Shown here one piece after another: positions 7,997 through 14,869 of a stretch of 60,542 bases of DNA. The position numbers were made by a program, and so were the translations under genes. Each line of letters starts with the position of its first letter. Positions within the stretch are counted from its first letter, which is position 1. The DNA is from QFOX01 sp033763655 (lineage in GTDB: Bacteria > Pseudomonadota > Alphaproteobacteria > Rickettsiales > UBA3002), in NCBI GenBank assembly GCA_033763655.1, contig JANRKD010000013.1, positions 1 to 60,542 of the forward strand. Reading direction: 5' to 3'. The notes beneath the pieces are model-generated. The model made no database searches and was not told the origin of the DNA. It worked only from the letters and a program-made list of their open reading frames with translations.

Positions 7997-8134
7997 GATA
8001 AGTGGCTAGAGTCGAGTGACTAGAGCCGAGTGTAAAATTTGAAGAGGAGGGGTGAGTTGATGAGAAGATAGGCGATGGGGTGAGTTGGCAAATGCTACTC
8101 GACTCGCGACTCTCGACTCTGATCACTAAATAAT
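7997..8134. repeat. Heptad element with internal SD core (rpsH-rplF)
   Basis: Left block 8001-8032 begins AGTGGCTAGAGTCGAGTGAC; right block 8096-8128 is CTACTCGACTCGCGACTCTC followed by GACTCTGATCACTAA. The core GAGGAGGGGTGA is at 8044-8055. The sequence between the arms and rplF start contains no other Shine-Dalgarno. Core GTGA pairs with TCAC at 8122-8125. Confidence 0.85.
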
Positions 8135-8668
8135 ATGTCAAGACTCGGAAAACTGCCGGTAGCCATTCCGGAGAAAGTCACCGTTAACGTTGGTGCGTCG
8201 GCGATCATCGTCAAAGGGCCCAAAGGCGAGCTTTCGACCACCGTCACCCCCGACGTGGTTGTCAGCATCACCGAAGGCAAAGTCTGGGTGAAGCCCGCCA
8301 ATGACTCGCAGCGCAGCCGCGCCATGTGGGGCACGGTGCGTGCGAACGTGAAAAACCTCGTGGAAGGGGTGACGAACGGCTACAAGAAGCAGCTCGACAT
8401 TAACGGCGTAGGTTACCGCGCCGCCGCACAAGGCCAGATTGTCACCCTTGCGCTCGGCTTCTCGCACGAGATTAAATACATCGTCCCGGCTGGCATTACC
8501 GTCACGGTCGATAAGCAGACGACGATCCTGCTGTCGGGTGCCGACAAGCAGAAGCTTGGCCAGGTGGCGGCGGAGATTCGCGCGCTGCGCGGGCCGGAGC
8601 CGTACAAAGGCAAGGGGATTAAATACTCGACGGAAACGGTGCGTCGTAAAGAAGGTAAGAAAAAATAG
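8135..8668 (+). CDS. rplF: 50S ribosomal protein L6
   Basis: 177 residues, standard. MSRLGKLPVAIPEKVTV start, two L6 repeats and the C-terminal RGPEPYKGKGIKYSTE motif. The ATG follows GATCACTAAATAAT and lacks a Shine-Dalgarno. L6 lies near the factor-binding centre of 50S. Confidence 0.98.
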   Translation: MSRLGKLPVAIPEKVTVNVGASAIIVKGPKGELSTTVTPDVVVSITEGKVWVKPANDSQRSRAMWGTVRANVKNLVEGVTNGYKKQLDINGVGYRAAAQGQIVTLALGFSHEIKYIVPAGITVTVDKQTTILLSGADKQKLGQVAAEIRALRGPEPYKGKGIKYSTETVRRKEGKKK

Positions 8669-8798
8669 TAACCAGTCGCCAGTAGCCAGTAGCCGGTGGG
8701 TTGGTGGTAAGGGGCGGCATAATAAGGAGGAGTGGATTCAGGGTTATAGAGCGGTAGCTTCGGCTACTGGCTACTGGCTACTGGCTACTGACAAAATT
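8669..8798. repeat. Heptad element of the CAGTAGC family with SD core (rplF-rplR)
   Basis: Left block 8672-8697 repeats CAGTAGC; right block 8755-8790 contains four perfect tandem GGCTACT units. The heptamer word is different from the neighbours, yet the two blocks are again mutual inverse complements. The core AAGGAGGAGTGG is at 8723-8734. A TTCG tetraloop hairpin (GTAGC-TTCG-GCTAC) starts the right block. The end motif before ATG is CTACTGACAAAATT; AGTGG of the core can pair with CTACT. Confidence 0.85.
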
Positions 8799-9158
8799 AT
8801 GGCTAAAGTAGATAATTTCACCCGGCGTAAAGAGCGCGTGCGTTACCAGCTTCGCAAGAAGGCGGCGGGGCGCGTGCGTCTGTCGGTGTTCCGTTCGGGG
8901 CGCCATATTTATGCGCAACTGATTGATGATGCTAAGGGCGTGACCCTGGCGGCGGCCTCGACGGCGGAAAAAGACGTCAAGGGCGACATCAAGAACGGCG
9001 CCAGCATTGAAGCGGCAAAGGCCGTTGGCACCCGCATCGCGGAACGTGCGAAAGAAGCAAAGGTCGACCACATCGTGTTCGATCGTGGCGGCTACTTGTT
9101 CCACGGCCGTATTAAGGCACTCGCCGACGCAGCACGCGCTGCCGGCTTAGCATTCTAA
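8799..9158 (+). CDS. rplR: 50S ribosomal protein L18
   Basis: 119 residues from ATG 8799. RKERVRYQLRKKAAGRVRLS, FRSGRHIYAQLIDD and VFDRGGYLFHGRIKALADAA are the L18 signatures. L18 binds 5S rRNA with L5. The frame is open far upstream through the repeat, but only ATG 8799 gives the family N-terminus. No Shine-Dalgarno. Confidence 0.97.
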   Translation: MAKVDNFTRRKERVRYQLRKKAAGRVRLSVFRSGRHIYAQLIDDAKGVTLAAASTAEKDVKGDIKNGASIEAAKAVGTRIAERAKEAKVDHIVFDRGGYLFHGRIKALADAARAAGLAF

Positions 9159-9173
9159 GGATTAGGGGATAAT

Positions 9174-9743
9174 ATGGCATACGAATCAAATTCTGACCGT
9201 CAGGATCGCGAGAGCGAAGGCCTCATCGACCGTCTGGTTTCGATTAACCGCGTCAGCAAAACCGTGAAGGGTGGCCGCCGTTTCGCGTTCGCCGCACTGG
9301 TTGTTGTGGGCGATGGCAAAGGCAAAATCGGTTATGGCACGGCAAAAGCCAAAGAAGTGCAGGATGCCGTGAAAAAAGCGACCGAGGGCGCAAAAAAATC
9401 GATGATTCGCGTGCCGTTGCGTGAAAGCCGCACCCTGCACCACGATGTCAAGGGCCGCTTCGGTGCGGGCCGCGTGGTGGTGCGTACTGCACCGGCGGGG
9501 ACGGGCATCATCGCCGGTGGCCCGATGCGCGCGATTTTCGAGGCGCTGGGCGTGCACGATGTCGTCGCGAAATCGACCGGCACCAGCAACCCGCATAACA
9601 TGGTGAAGGCAACCTTCTCGGCACTTGAGCGTGTGACCAGCCCCCGTCTGGTGGCAGCGCGCCGCTCGATGAAGGTCGGGGATGTGGTCGAGCGCCGTGA
9701 AGTCGGGGCGAAGGCGCAGGGCCAGCACCACGAAGCGGAGTAG
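9174..9743 (+). CDS. rpsE: 30S ribosomal protein S5
   Basis: 189 residues, within the alphaproteobacterial range. It has the S5 double-stranded RNA-binding motif (LIDRLVSINRVSKTVKGGRR, FAALVVVGDGKGKIGYG) and the C-terminal domain with GTGIIAGGPMRAIFEALGV. The stop codon TAG 9741-9743 is the first base triplet of the following repeat element. Confidence 0.98.
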   Translation: MAYESNSDRQDRESEGLIDRLVSINRVSKTVKGGRRFAFAALVVVGDGKGKIGYGTAKAKEVQDAVKKATEGAKKSMIRVPLRESRTLHHDVKGRFGAGRVVVRTAPAGTGIIAGGPMRAIFEALGVHDVVAKSTGTSNPHNMVKATFSALERVTSPRLVAARRSMKVGDVVERREVGAKAQGQHHEAE

Positions 9744-9857
9744 TGGCCGTTGGCCAGTGACCAGTGAAGCAAACGATTATAAGGAGGAGTGAGCAACAGA
9801 GTTAGTCGCGGGATGGCCGGAACGGGCCACCGTCACAAGCCCTGGCCACTAAAGAAT
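9741..9857. repeat. Repeat element of the TGGCCAG family with SD core (rpsE-rpmD)
   Basis: Left end 9741-9767 (TAGTGGCCGTTGGCCAGTGA then CCAGTGA) is complementary to right end 9824-9852 (GGGCCACCGTCACAAGCCCT then GGCCACTAA). The core AAGGAGGAGTGA is at 9781-9792, 65 nt before ATG. The element reaches into the rpsE stop codon, so it defines the end of that reading frame. Confidence 0.8.
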
Positions 9858-10049
9858 ATGGCAGCGAAGAAAACAGTGACCGTCAAGCAGATTGCAAGCC
9901 CCATCGGCCGCGTCAAAGAGCAGGAAGCCACCCTGAAAGGGCTGGGCCTCAATAAAATGCACAAAGTCCGCACGCTGGAAGATACACCGGCGGTGCGCGG
10001 CATGATTAACAAACTGCCGCATCTGGTGGCAGTGGTGGAAACGAAATAG
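9858..10049 (+). CDS. rpmD: 50S ribosomal protein L30
   Basis: 63 residues from ATG 9858. VTVKQIASPIGRVKEQEATL and LGLNKMHKVRTLEDTPAVRG are the L30 signatures. The frame is open upstream to 9789, but that segment is the repeat element. ATG follows GGCCACTAAAGAAT and has no Shine-Dalgarno. Confidence 0.96.
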   Translation: MAAKKTVTVKQIASPIGRVKEQEATLKGLGLNKMHKVRTLEDTPAVRGMINKLPHLVAVVETK

Positions 10050-10100
10050 TTGCCCGTGTCACCCTACGGTGGCGCGAAGGCTTAAAGACAGGAGACGGAA

Positions 10101-10619
10101 ATGGAATTGAACCAACTGAGTGATAACCCCGGCGCCCGCAAATCGCGGATGCGCATTGGCCGTGGCATTGGCTCGGGCAAAGGTAAAACGGGTGGCCGTG
10201 GCGGCAAGGGTCAGACCGCGCGTTCGGGTGTGGCGATCAAAGGCTTCGAGGGCGGCCAGATGCCGATTCACCGCCGTCTGCCCAAACGCGGCTTTAACAA
10301 CTACACCCGCGTTGAGTTCGACGTGATTACGCTGCGCGACCTGCAGGTGCTGGTCGATAACGGTACGTTCAAGGCGGGTGAGACCATTACCACGCAGGCG
10401 CTGCGCGATAAGGGCGTCGTGCCCAAAACGAGCGTTGGCGTGAAGCTGCTGCTGAAGGGCGAGTTGAAAGCTAAACTGAGCCTCGACATCGAACGCGCGT
10501 CCAAAAACGCGGCGGCAGCGATTGAAAAACTCGGCGGTTCGGTCACGGTAAAAGTGAAACAAGCCAAGCGCGAAAAAGTGAAAAAAGACCTGAAAACGGG
10601 TAAGGCCATCAAGGCGTAA
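10101..10619 (+). CDS. rplO: 50S ribosomal protein L15
   Basis: 172 residues. The Gly/Arg-rich N-terminus (RMRIGRGIGSGKGKTGGRGG) and GFEGGQMPIHRRLPKRGF are diagnostic. GACAGGAG precedes the ATG. A strong hairpin terminator follows at 10641, which is unusual because secY normally continues in the same transcript. Confidence 0.98.
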   Translation: MELNQLSDNPGARKSRMRIGRGIGSGKGKTGGRGGKGQTARSGVAIKGFEGGQMPIHRRLPKRGFNNYTRVEFDVITLRDLQVLVDNGTFKAGETITTQALRDKGVVPKTSVGVKLLLKGELKAKLSLDIERASKNAAAAIEKLGGSVTVKVKQAKREKVKKDLKTGKAIKA

Positions 10620-10640
10620 TGCGTTTTTGTACCACGAAAT

Positions 10641-10671
10641 AAAAAGGCCACTCGAACGAGTGGCCTTTTTT
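10641..10671 (+). terminator. Intrinsic terminator after rplO
   Basis: Perfect 14-bp inverted repeat AAAAAGGCCACTCG / CGAGTGGCCTTTTT with a 2-nt AA loop, the 3' arm ending in a run of six T. The A-run on the other side makes it bidirectional in principle. It would separate the ribosomal genes from secY. Confidence 0.85.
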
Positions 10672-10693
10672 GTTGAGTTTCATTCCATCATGC

Positions 10694-10721
10694 TTGACAC
10701 ATTCCGCCACCGCTTTAATGA
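10694..10721 (+). promoter_or_regulatory. Candidate promoter for secY-adk
   Basis: A consensus -35 box TTGACA (10694-10699) lies just past the rplO terminator. The -10 is weaker: TAATGA at 16 nt spacing (10716-10721); a better hexamer TTTAAT overlaps it but at 14 nt. The position directly after a terminator favours a real promoter. Confidence 0.45.
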
Positions 10722-10743
10722 GATGCGTTCACACGAACGTGAT

Positions 10744-10800
10744 CAGAGTCGAGAGTAGAGAGTCGCGTAATGCCATTTATAAATAGACTCTCGACTCTAA
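10744..10800. repeat. Short GAGTCGA heptad hairpin (rplO-secY)
   Basis: Left GAGTCGAGAGTAGAGAGTCG (10746-10765) and right AGACTCTCGACTCTAA (10785-10800) with about 20 nt between them. No AAGGAGG core here. Lies in the secY leader between the candidate promoter and the start codon. Confidence 0.8.
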
Positions 10801-10822
10801 CCACACGTCTCTGGAAAAACTT

Positions 10823-12163
10823 TTGGCCTCCGCTGCTGAACGTTTTGCTTCGAATATGAATTTTGGCCTGCTAGGCCGCGCGACTGAGCTGAAAAGCCGC
10901 CTGCTGTTTGTGCTGGGTGCGCTGATTGTCTACCGCCTTGGCACCTACATCCCGATTCCGGGCATCGACCCGCAGATTCTTGAAGAGATTTACAAGCAGC
11001 ACGCCAACGGTATGCTCGGTGTTTTCAACATGTTCAGCGGCGGCGCCTTAAGCCGGATGACGATTTTTGCGCTGGCGGTGACTCCTTATATTTCCGCATC
11101 CATCATCATCCAGTTGATGGGTGTGGCGGTGCCGCAGCTGGCGCAGCTGAAAAAAGAGGGCGAGGCCGGGCGCCGCAAGATCAACCAGTATACCCGCTAT
11201 GGCACGCTGTTTCTTTCCATCCTGCAGGCGTACGGCATTGCTTCGGGGCTGGAGGGGATGCAGGCCAACGGCCAGTCGGCGGTGATGCATCCGGGAGCGT
11301 TTTTCCAGTTCAGCACGGTGGTGACGCTCACGGGCGGCACCATGTTCCTGATGTGGCTGGGCGAGCAGATTACCCAGCGTGGCATCGGTCAGGGCATTTC
11401 GCTGATTATTTTTACCGGGATTATCGCCAACCTGCCAAGCGCGTTTGCCAGCACCTTCGAGCTGGGCCGCAAGGGCGTACTCTCCACCCCGGTGATTCTG
11501 CTGGTGGTAGCGCTGGCGCTCGGGCTGATTGCGCTCATCGTCTATGTCGAGCGGGCGCAGCGGCGCATCCTCATCCAATACCCCAAGCGTCAGGTCGGCA
11601 ATAAAATCATGCAAGGCGAGGCGACGCATTTGCCGCTGAAGCTCAACTCCTCGGGGGTGATTCCGCCGATCTTCGCTTCGTCGATCCTGCTCTTTCCGCT
11701 GACGCTCGCGGGCTTTGGCACCGAGGGCGGCACGGGTTGGCTGCGGTCGATTGCGACGCATCTGGCGCATGGGCAGCCGCTTTACATCGTGTTTTACGCG
11801 GGGATTATTGTTTTCTTCTCGTTTTTCTACACGGCGGTGGTGTTCAACCCGGTCGAGACGGCGGATAACCTGCGCAAGAACGGCGGTTTTATTGCGGGCA
11901 TCCGGCCCGGCAAGCCGACGGCGGATTTCCTCGATTATGTGCTCACGCGGCTGACGGTGGTCGGCGCGGCCTATCTGTGCCTGGTCTGCGTGCTGCCGGA
12001 ATTATTGATTGCCCAGTATGCCATTCCGTTTTACCTTGGCGGCACCAGCTTGCTGATTGTGGTCAACGTGGTGATTGATTTTGTCGGGCAGGTGCAGTCG
12101 CATCTGTTCGCGCACCAATACGAAGCGTTGATTAAAAAGGCACGGTTGAAGGGCAGGAAATAG
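10823..12163 (+). CDS. secY: Protein translocase subunit SecY
   Basis: 446 residues, the channel subunit of the Sec translocon with ten predicted membrane helices (for example LLFVLGALIVYRLGTYIPIP and MTIFALAVTPYISASIIIQL). I start at TTG 10823 because MASAAERFASNMNFG matches the usual alphaproteobacterial SecY N-terminus (MASAAEQ...); ATG 10856 is the alternative. Ends with the conserved SHLFAHQYEALIKKARLKGR. Transcribed apart from rplO if the terminator at 10641 works; adk follows after 62 nt. Confidence 0.97.
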   Translation: MASAAERFASNMNFGLLGRATELKSRLLFVLGALIVYRLGTYIPIPGIDPQILEEIYKQHANGMLGVFNMFSGGALSRMTIFALAVTPYISASIIIQLMGVAVPQLAQLKKEGEAGRRKINQYTRYGTLFLSILQAYGIASGLEGMQANGQSAVMHPGAFFQFSTVVTLTGGTMFLMWLGEQITQRGIGQGISLIIFTGIIANLPSAFASTFELGRKGVLSTPVILLVVALALGLIALIVYVERAQRRILIQYPKRQVGNKIMQGEATHLPLKLNSSGVIPPIFASSILLFPLTLAGFGTEGGTGWLRSIATHLAHGQPLYIVFYAGIIVFFSFFYTAVVFNPVETADNLRKNGGFIAGIRPGKPTADFLDYVLTRLTVVGAAYLCLVCVLPELLIAQYAIPFYLGGTSLLIVVNVVIDFVGQVQSHLFAHQYEALIKKARLKGRK

Positions 12164-12225
12164 TCGCCCGTCGCCAGTCAGGGTAATGGCCCGCTGGAAA
12201 CTGGAGACTGCAGACAGGAGATTGT
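12164..12225. repeat. Degenerate heptad spacer (secY-adk)
   Basis: GTCGCCAGTCAGGG on the left and ACTGGAGACTGCAGACAGG on the right carry worn copies of the CCAGT/ACTGG heptads seen elsewhere. Complementarity is weak. A usable Shine-Dalgarno (CAGGAG) precedes the adk ATG. Confidence 0.4.
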
Positions 12226-12870
12226 ATGAACATCATCCTACTCGGCCCGCCGGGCGCAGGCAAAGGCACGCAGAGCGACATGCTGCGCGACACCTACCAT
12301 CTCACCAAGCTGGCGACGGGCGACATGCTGCGCGCCGCCGTGGCCTCGGGGTCGGAAATCGGGGTGAAGGCAAAAGCTATCATGGCGGCGGGTGGGCTTG
12401 TGTCCGACGACATCATGATCGGCATCATCCGCGACGCGATCAGCGAAAAGAACTGCCCGAACGGCTTTATCCTTGACGGCTTCCCGCGCACTACGGCGCA
12501 AGCGGCTGCGCTCGATACGATGCTGGCCGAAGTCGGCAAGAAGATTGATTATGTGATTGAACTGGCGGTCGATGACGCGGCGTTGGTCGAACGTATCGCC
12601 GGGCGCTTCTCCTGCAAGCAGTGCGGCGCGGGGTATCACGATAAGTTCCGCCGCCGCGCCCGCGAGGATGTCTGCGATGTCTGCGGCTCGACCGAATTCA
12701 TCCGCCGCGAGGACGACAAGGCCGAAACGGTGGCCAAACGGCTGGAGCAATACCACGCGATGACTGCGCCGCTGCTGCCGCATTACAAGGCCGCGGGCAA
12801 TCTGCGCACGGTCGATGGTATGGCCGACATCGCGCAGGTCACCGCCGCGATTCAGGCGCTGGTGGGGTGA
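12226..12870 (+). CDS. adk: Adenylate kinase, zinc-lid form
   Basis: 214 residues. P-loop GPPGAGKGT at 7-15, NMP-binding TGDMLRAA, and a long LID domain with two CxxC pairs (CKQC about 130, CDVC about 150) that should bind structural zinc. Catalyses ATP + AMP to 2 ADP. Sits after secY as in other alphaproteobacteria, but the alpha operon that normally follows is displaced by 1.5 kb. Confidence 0.98.
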   Translation: MNIILLGPPGAGKGTQSDMLRDTYHLTKLATGDMLRAAVASGSEIGVKAKAIMAAGGLVSDDIMIGIIRDAISEKNCPNGFILDGFPRTTAQAAALDTMLAEVGKKIDYVIELAVDDAALVERIAGRFSCKQCGAGYHDKFRRRAREDVCDVCGSTEFIRREDDKAETVAKRLEQYHAMTAPLLPHYKAAGNLRTVDGMADIAQVTAAIQALVG

Positions 12871-12897
12871 TGCTGTGTCCGGGTGAGGGCGCTGAAA

Positions 12898-13383
12898 TTA
12901 GCGGATAAGACTTCCCCAACCTGCAGTATCTTCTATAAATTGTTTAAATGACGAAGGAGCCTTCGGCTTGAGTTCGCCTTGCGCAGCCTTGCCGAGGGTT
13001 CTTAACGTTTCCGAGCTTTCATTACTCAGAAACCCAGCCACGGCCTCGGCCAATTCGGGGCTGACCTTCTGACCGTTCATGGTCACTTCTCCGTCCGGCG
13101 TCACCGTGAGGTCGCCTGAGGTGCCCGTACTTGAAGCGAGATGAATGTTCGTCGTGTGTTCGCAGGTTGATTTGCCTGTATCATAATCCTTCAGCCCGCT
13201 GGCGCGTATGCCCTCACTAACCTCGGCAGTGAACCCTGCGGATAGAAAGCCCTCGGATGCCTGCACGATAGTGGGCTTTTTGTATCCGGGCAGTTCGCCA
13301 GCGGCATCTTCGGGGCAATCGTGAGGCCGGTCAATCCGGTTGGAAGGTGCGGGTGGTTGTTCCTGATAAGGGCGAAGTGCCAT
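12898..13383 (-). CDS. Unknown protein of 161 residues
   Basis: Not recognised. Acidic to neutral, soluble, no signal peptide or membrane segment. The N-terminal 35 residues are Pro-rich and look disordered (MALRPYQEQPPAPSNRIDRP). The middle has a DGEVTMNGQKVSPELAEAVAGF stretch that may form a small beta/alpha unit. AAGGAAA lies upstream of the ATG. It points against adk and brnT, inside a locus that is normally adk-rpsM, so it is probably acquired. Confidence 0.6.
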   Translation of the reverse strand: MALRPYQEQPPAPSNRIDRPHDCPEDAAGELPGYKKPTIVQASEGFLSAGFTAEVSEGIRASGLKDYDTGKSTCEHTTNIHLASSTGTSGDLTVTPDGEVTMNGQKVSPELAEAVAGFLSNESSETLRTLGKAAQGELKPKAPSSFKQFIEDTAGWGSLIR

Positions 13384-13491
13384 GGAGATGTTTCCTTAAT
13401 CTACAGGTTCTGGTACCGCCGCCCAGTCTAAACCATGGGGTGGCGGCAGGCAATAAAAACTTAACGCAATTTAATGTTTTGGGTGCGGCGC

Positions 13492-13520
13492 TTGACCGTA
13501 ACTACAAATTGTGGTAACAA
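13492..13520 (+). promoter_or_regulatory. Possible brnT promoter/operator
   Basis: TTGACC (13492-13497), 17 nt, then TAACAA (13515-13520), 6 nt before the brnT ATG at 13527. A 9-bp palindrome ACAAATTGT (13504-13512) lies between the boxes and could bind BrnA. The -10 match is poor, so this is tentative. Confidence 0.3.
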
Positions 13521-13526
13521 TCAAAA

Positions 13527-13814
13527 ATGTACGAGTGGGATGAGGCGAAAAACCAAACCAATATCGCAAAGCACGGGGTCGGCTTCATGGTGGCCCGGCG
13601 CATTTTTGAAGGGTTTGTGCTTTCGTATCCTGATACGCGCATGGATTATGGTGAAGTGCGCTGCCGCGCCATCGGCAAAGTGGAGGGGGTGGTGTGCCTT
13701 GCGGTAATTCATACCCATCGCGGTGACATCATCCGGTTAATCTCAGCACGGCGGGCTAACTGTGCAGAAAGGGCGGCATATGAAGAAGCGCTACGACAAA
13801 GAACTGACGCTTAA
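13527..13814 (+). CDS. brnT: BrnT family ribonuclease toxin
   Basis: 95 residues with the BrnT pattern: YEWDEAKNQTNIAKHGVGF at the N-terminus, an FEG/DTR segment and the C-terminal IIRLISARRANCAERAAYEE. BrnT toxins have a RelE-like fold and cleave RNA to stop growth. The C-terminus overlaps the start of the downstream antitoxin, the usual toxin-first order of this family. Confidence 0.88.
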   Translation: MYEWDEAKNQTNIAKHGVGFMVARRIFEGFVLSYPDTRMDYGEVRCRAIGKVEGVVCLAVIHTHRGDIIRLISARRANCAERAAYEEALRQRTDA

Positions 13815-14064
13815 AGAACTGGCCGCCATGCGCGACGAGGACATCGATTATAGCGATATTCCGCCGCTGGATGCGGAATTCTGGGAAAATGCCGTGCGGG
13901 TGATGCCGGATAAAACCCAGTCGGTGACGCTCCGGGTTAAAAAATCGGTGCTGGATGCCTATAAGGCGACGGGGAAAGGCTATCAGACGCGCATGAACAT
14001 GGCGCTGGAGTCGTTTGCCCGCGCCGTGCTGAAGCAGCCGGACGGCGGTGCGCCCCCCTCCTAG
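13780..14064 (+). CDS. brnA: BrnA family antitoxin
   Basis: 94 residues from ATG 13780 (a GTG at 13762 would add six). C-terminal ribbon-helix-helix (QSVTLRVKKSVLDAYKATGK, RMNMALESFARAVL) and an N-terminal half that would wrap BrnT. Starts 35 nt inside brnT in another frame, so the two are co-translated. The TAG stop (14062-14064) belongs to the left terminal repeat of the MITE-like element, so the insertion sets the C-terminus. Confidence 0.85.
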   Translation: MKKRYDKELTLKELAAMRDEDIDYSDIPPLDAEFWENAVRVMPDKTQSVTLRVKKSVLDAYKATGKGYQTRMNMALESFARAVLKQPDGGAPPS

Positions 14065-14228
14065 GCACTGTTCTTGAATCCTGCTCCACCTGTCTGTTGG
14101 CGATTTTTGGCTGCAAATTTCAGGCTGATTTTTGAAATAGAGTGACTATTCCTGCAAATTAGCCTGAAATTTTCGCTCAAAAATCACTCAAAATCCAGAC
14201 AAACCGGGATTCAAGAACAGTGCCTAGG
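14060..14228. mobile_element. 169-bp MITE-like palindrome
   Basis: Perfect 22-bp terminal inverted repeats (14060-14081 and 14207-14228; CCTAGGCACTGTTCTTGAAT then CC). The interior continues as an imperfect palindrome, including AAATTTCAGGCT near 14117 and AGCCTGAAATTT near 14161, around a short centre. No reading frame inside. CTAG at both ends could be a target duplication, as for some IS5-family elements; this is inference. Confidence 0.75.
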
Positions 14229-14258
14229 CGGCGGGCTGAAAATCGCCGAAATTACCCG

Positions 14259-14286
14259 TTGACACCCGAGATTTCCTCTGTATATT
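14259..14286 (+). promoter_or_regulatory. Promoter of the rpsM-rpsK-rpoA-rplQ operon
   Basis: TTGACA (14259-14264), 16-nt spacer, TATATT (14281-14286). About 80 nt before the rpsM start and just downstream of the MITE-like element. A promoter is needed here because the operon is cut off from adk by opposing and foreign genes. Confidence 0.75.
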
Positions 14287-14369
14287 CCCCGCTCCTTCGG
14301 AGGCGGAGGACGTTTGCCCGTGCGTTTTTGGCGCAAACGCTTATTTTTTTAACCTACCAGGAGTGTAGC

Positions 14370-14747
14370 ATGGCTCGTATTGCCGGCGTGAATATTCCTT
14401 CTGCCAAGCGTGTCGTCATTGCATTGACGTACATCCACGGCATTGGAAACGCCAAAGCCCAGGAAATTATTGATAAGGCCGATATTGGCGTCACCCGTCG
14501 CGTGGCCGACCTCACCGAGCTGGAAGTTTCGCGCCTGCGCGAAATCATCGACGCCGATTATTCGGTGGAAGGCGACCTGCGCCGCGAAACCAGCATGAAC
14601 ATCAAACGCCTGATGGATCTGGGCTGCTACCGTGGCCTGCGCCATCGCAAAAAGCTGCCCGTTCGCGGTCAGCGCACGCACACCAATGCGCGTACGCGCA
14701 AAGGGAAAGCCGTGGCAATTGCGGGCAAGAAAATGGTGACGAAATAG
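14370..14747 (+). CDS. rpsM: 30S ribosomal protein S13
   Basis: 125 residues from ATG 14370 with CAGGAG upstream. MARIAGVNIPSAKRVVIALT start, GCYRGLRHRKKLPVRGQRTH and TNARTRKGKAVAI at the end. S13 forms head bridges and contacts P-site tRNA. The stop TAG is again the first triplet of a repeat element. Confidence 0.98.
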   Translation: MARIAGVNIPSAKRVVIALTYIHGIGNAKAQEIIDKADIGVTRRVADLTELEVSRLREIIDADYSVEGDLRRETSMNIKRLMDLGCYRGLRHRKKLPVRGQRTHTNARTRKGKAVAIAGKKMVTK

Positions 14748-14869
14748 TGGCTAGTGCCTCGTGCCTAGTGAGCAGTAAACAGAAGATTTTAGGAGGGGTG
14801 AACTAAGGGATAGGTGAGCGAAGCGGGTAATCCTCGACTCTCGACTCGCAACTCTGGTCACTAAACTTT
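14745..14869. repeat. Chimeric heptad element with SD core (rpsM-rpsK)
   Basis: Left block 14745-14772 is a perfect frame of 7-mers: TAGTGGC, TAGTGCC, TCGTGCC, TAGTGAG. Right block 14833-14856 belongs to the CGACTCT family, so the two arms are not complementary, unlike the other elements. The core TAGGAGGGGTGA is at 14790-14801 and GGTCACTAAACTTT runs up to the rpsK ATG. The core-end complementarity (GTGA/TCAC) is kept. Confidence 0.8.
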
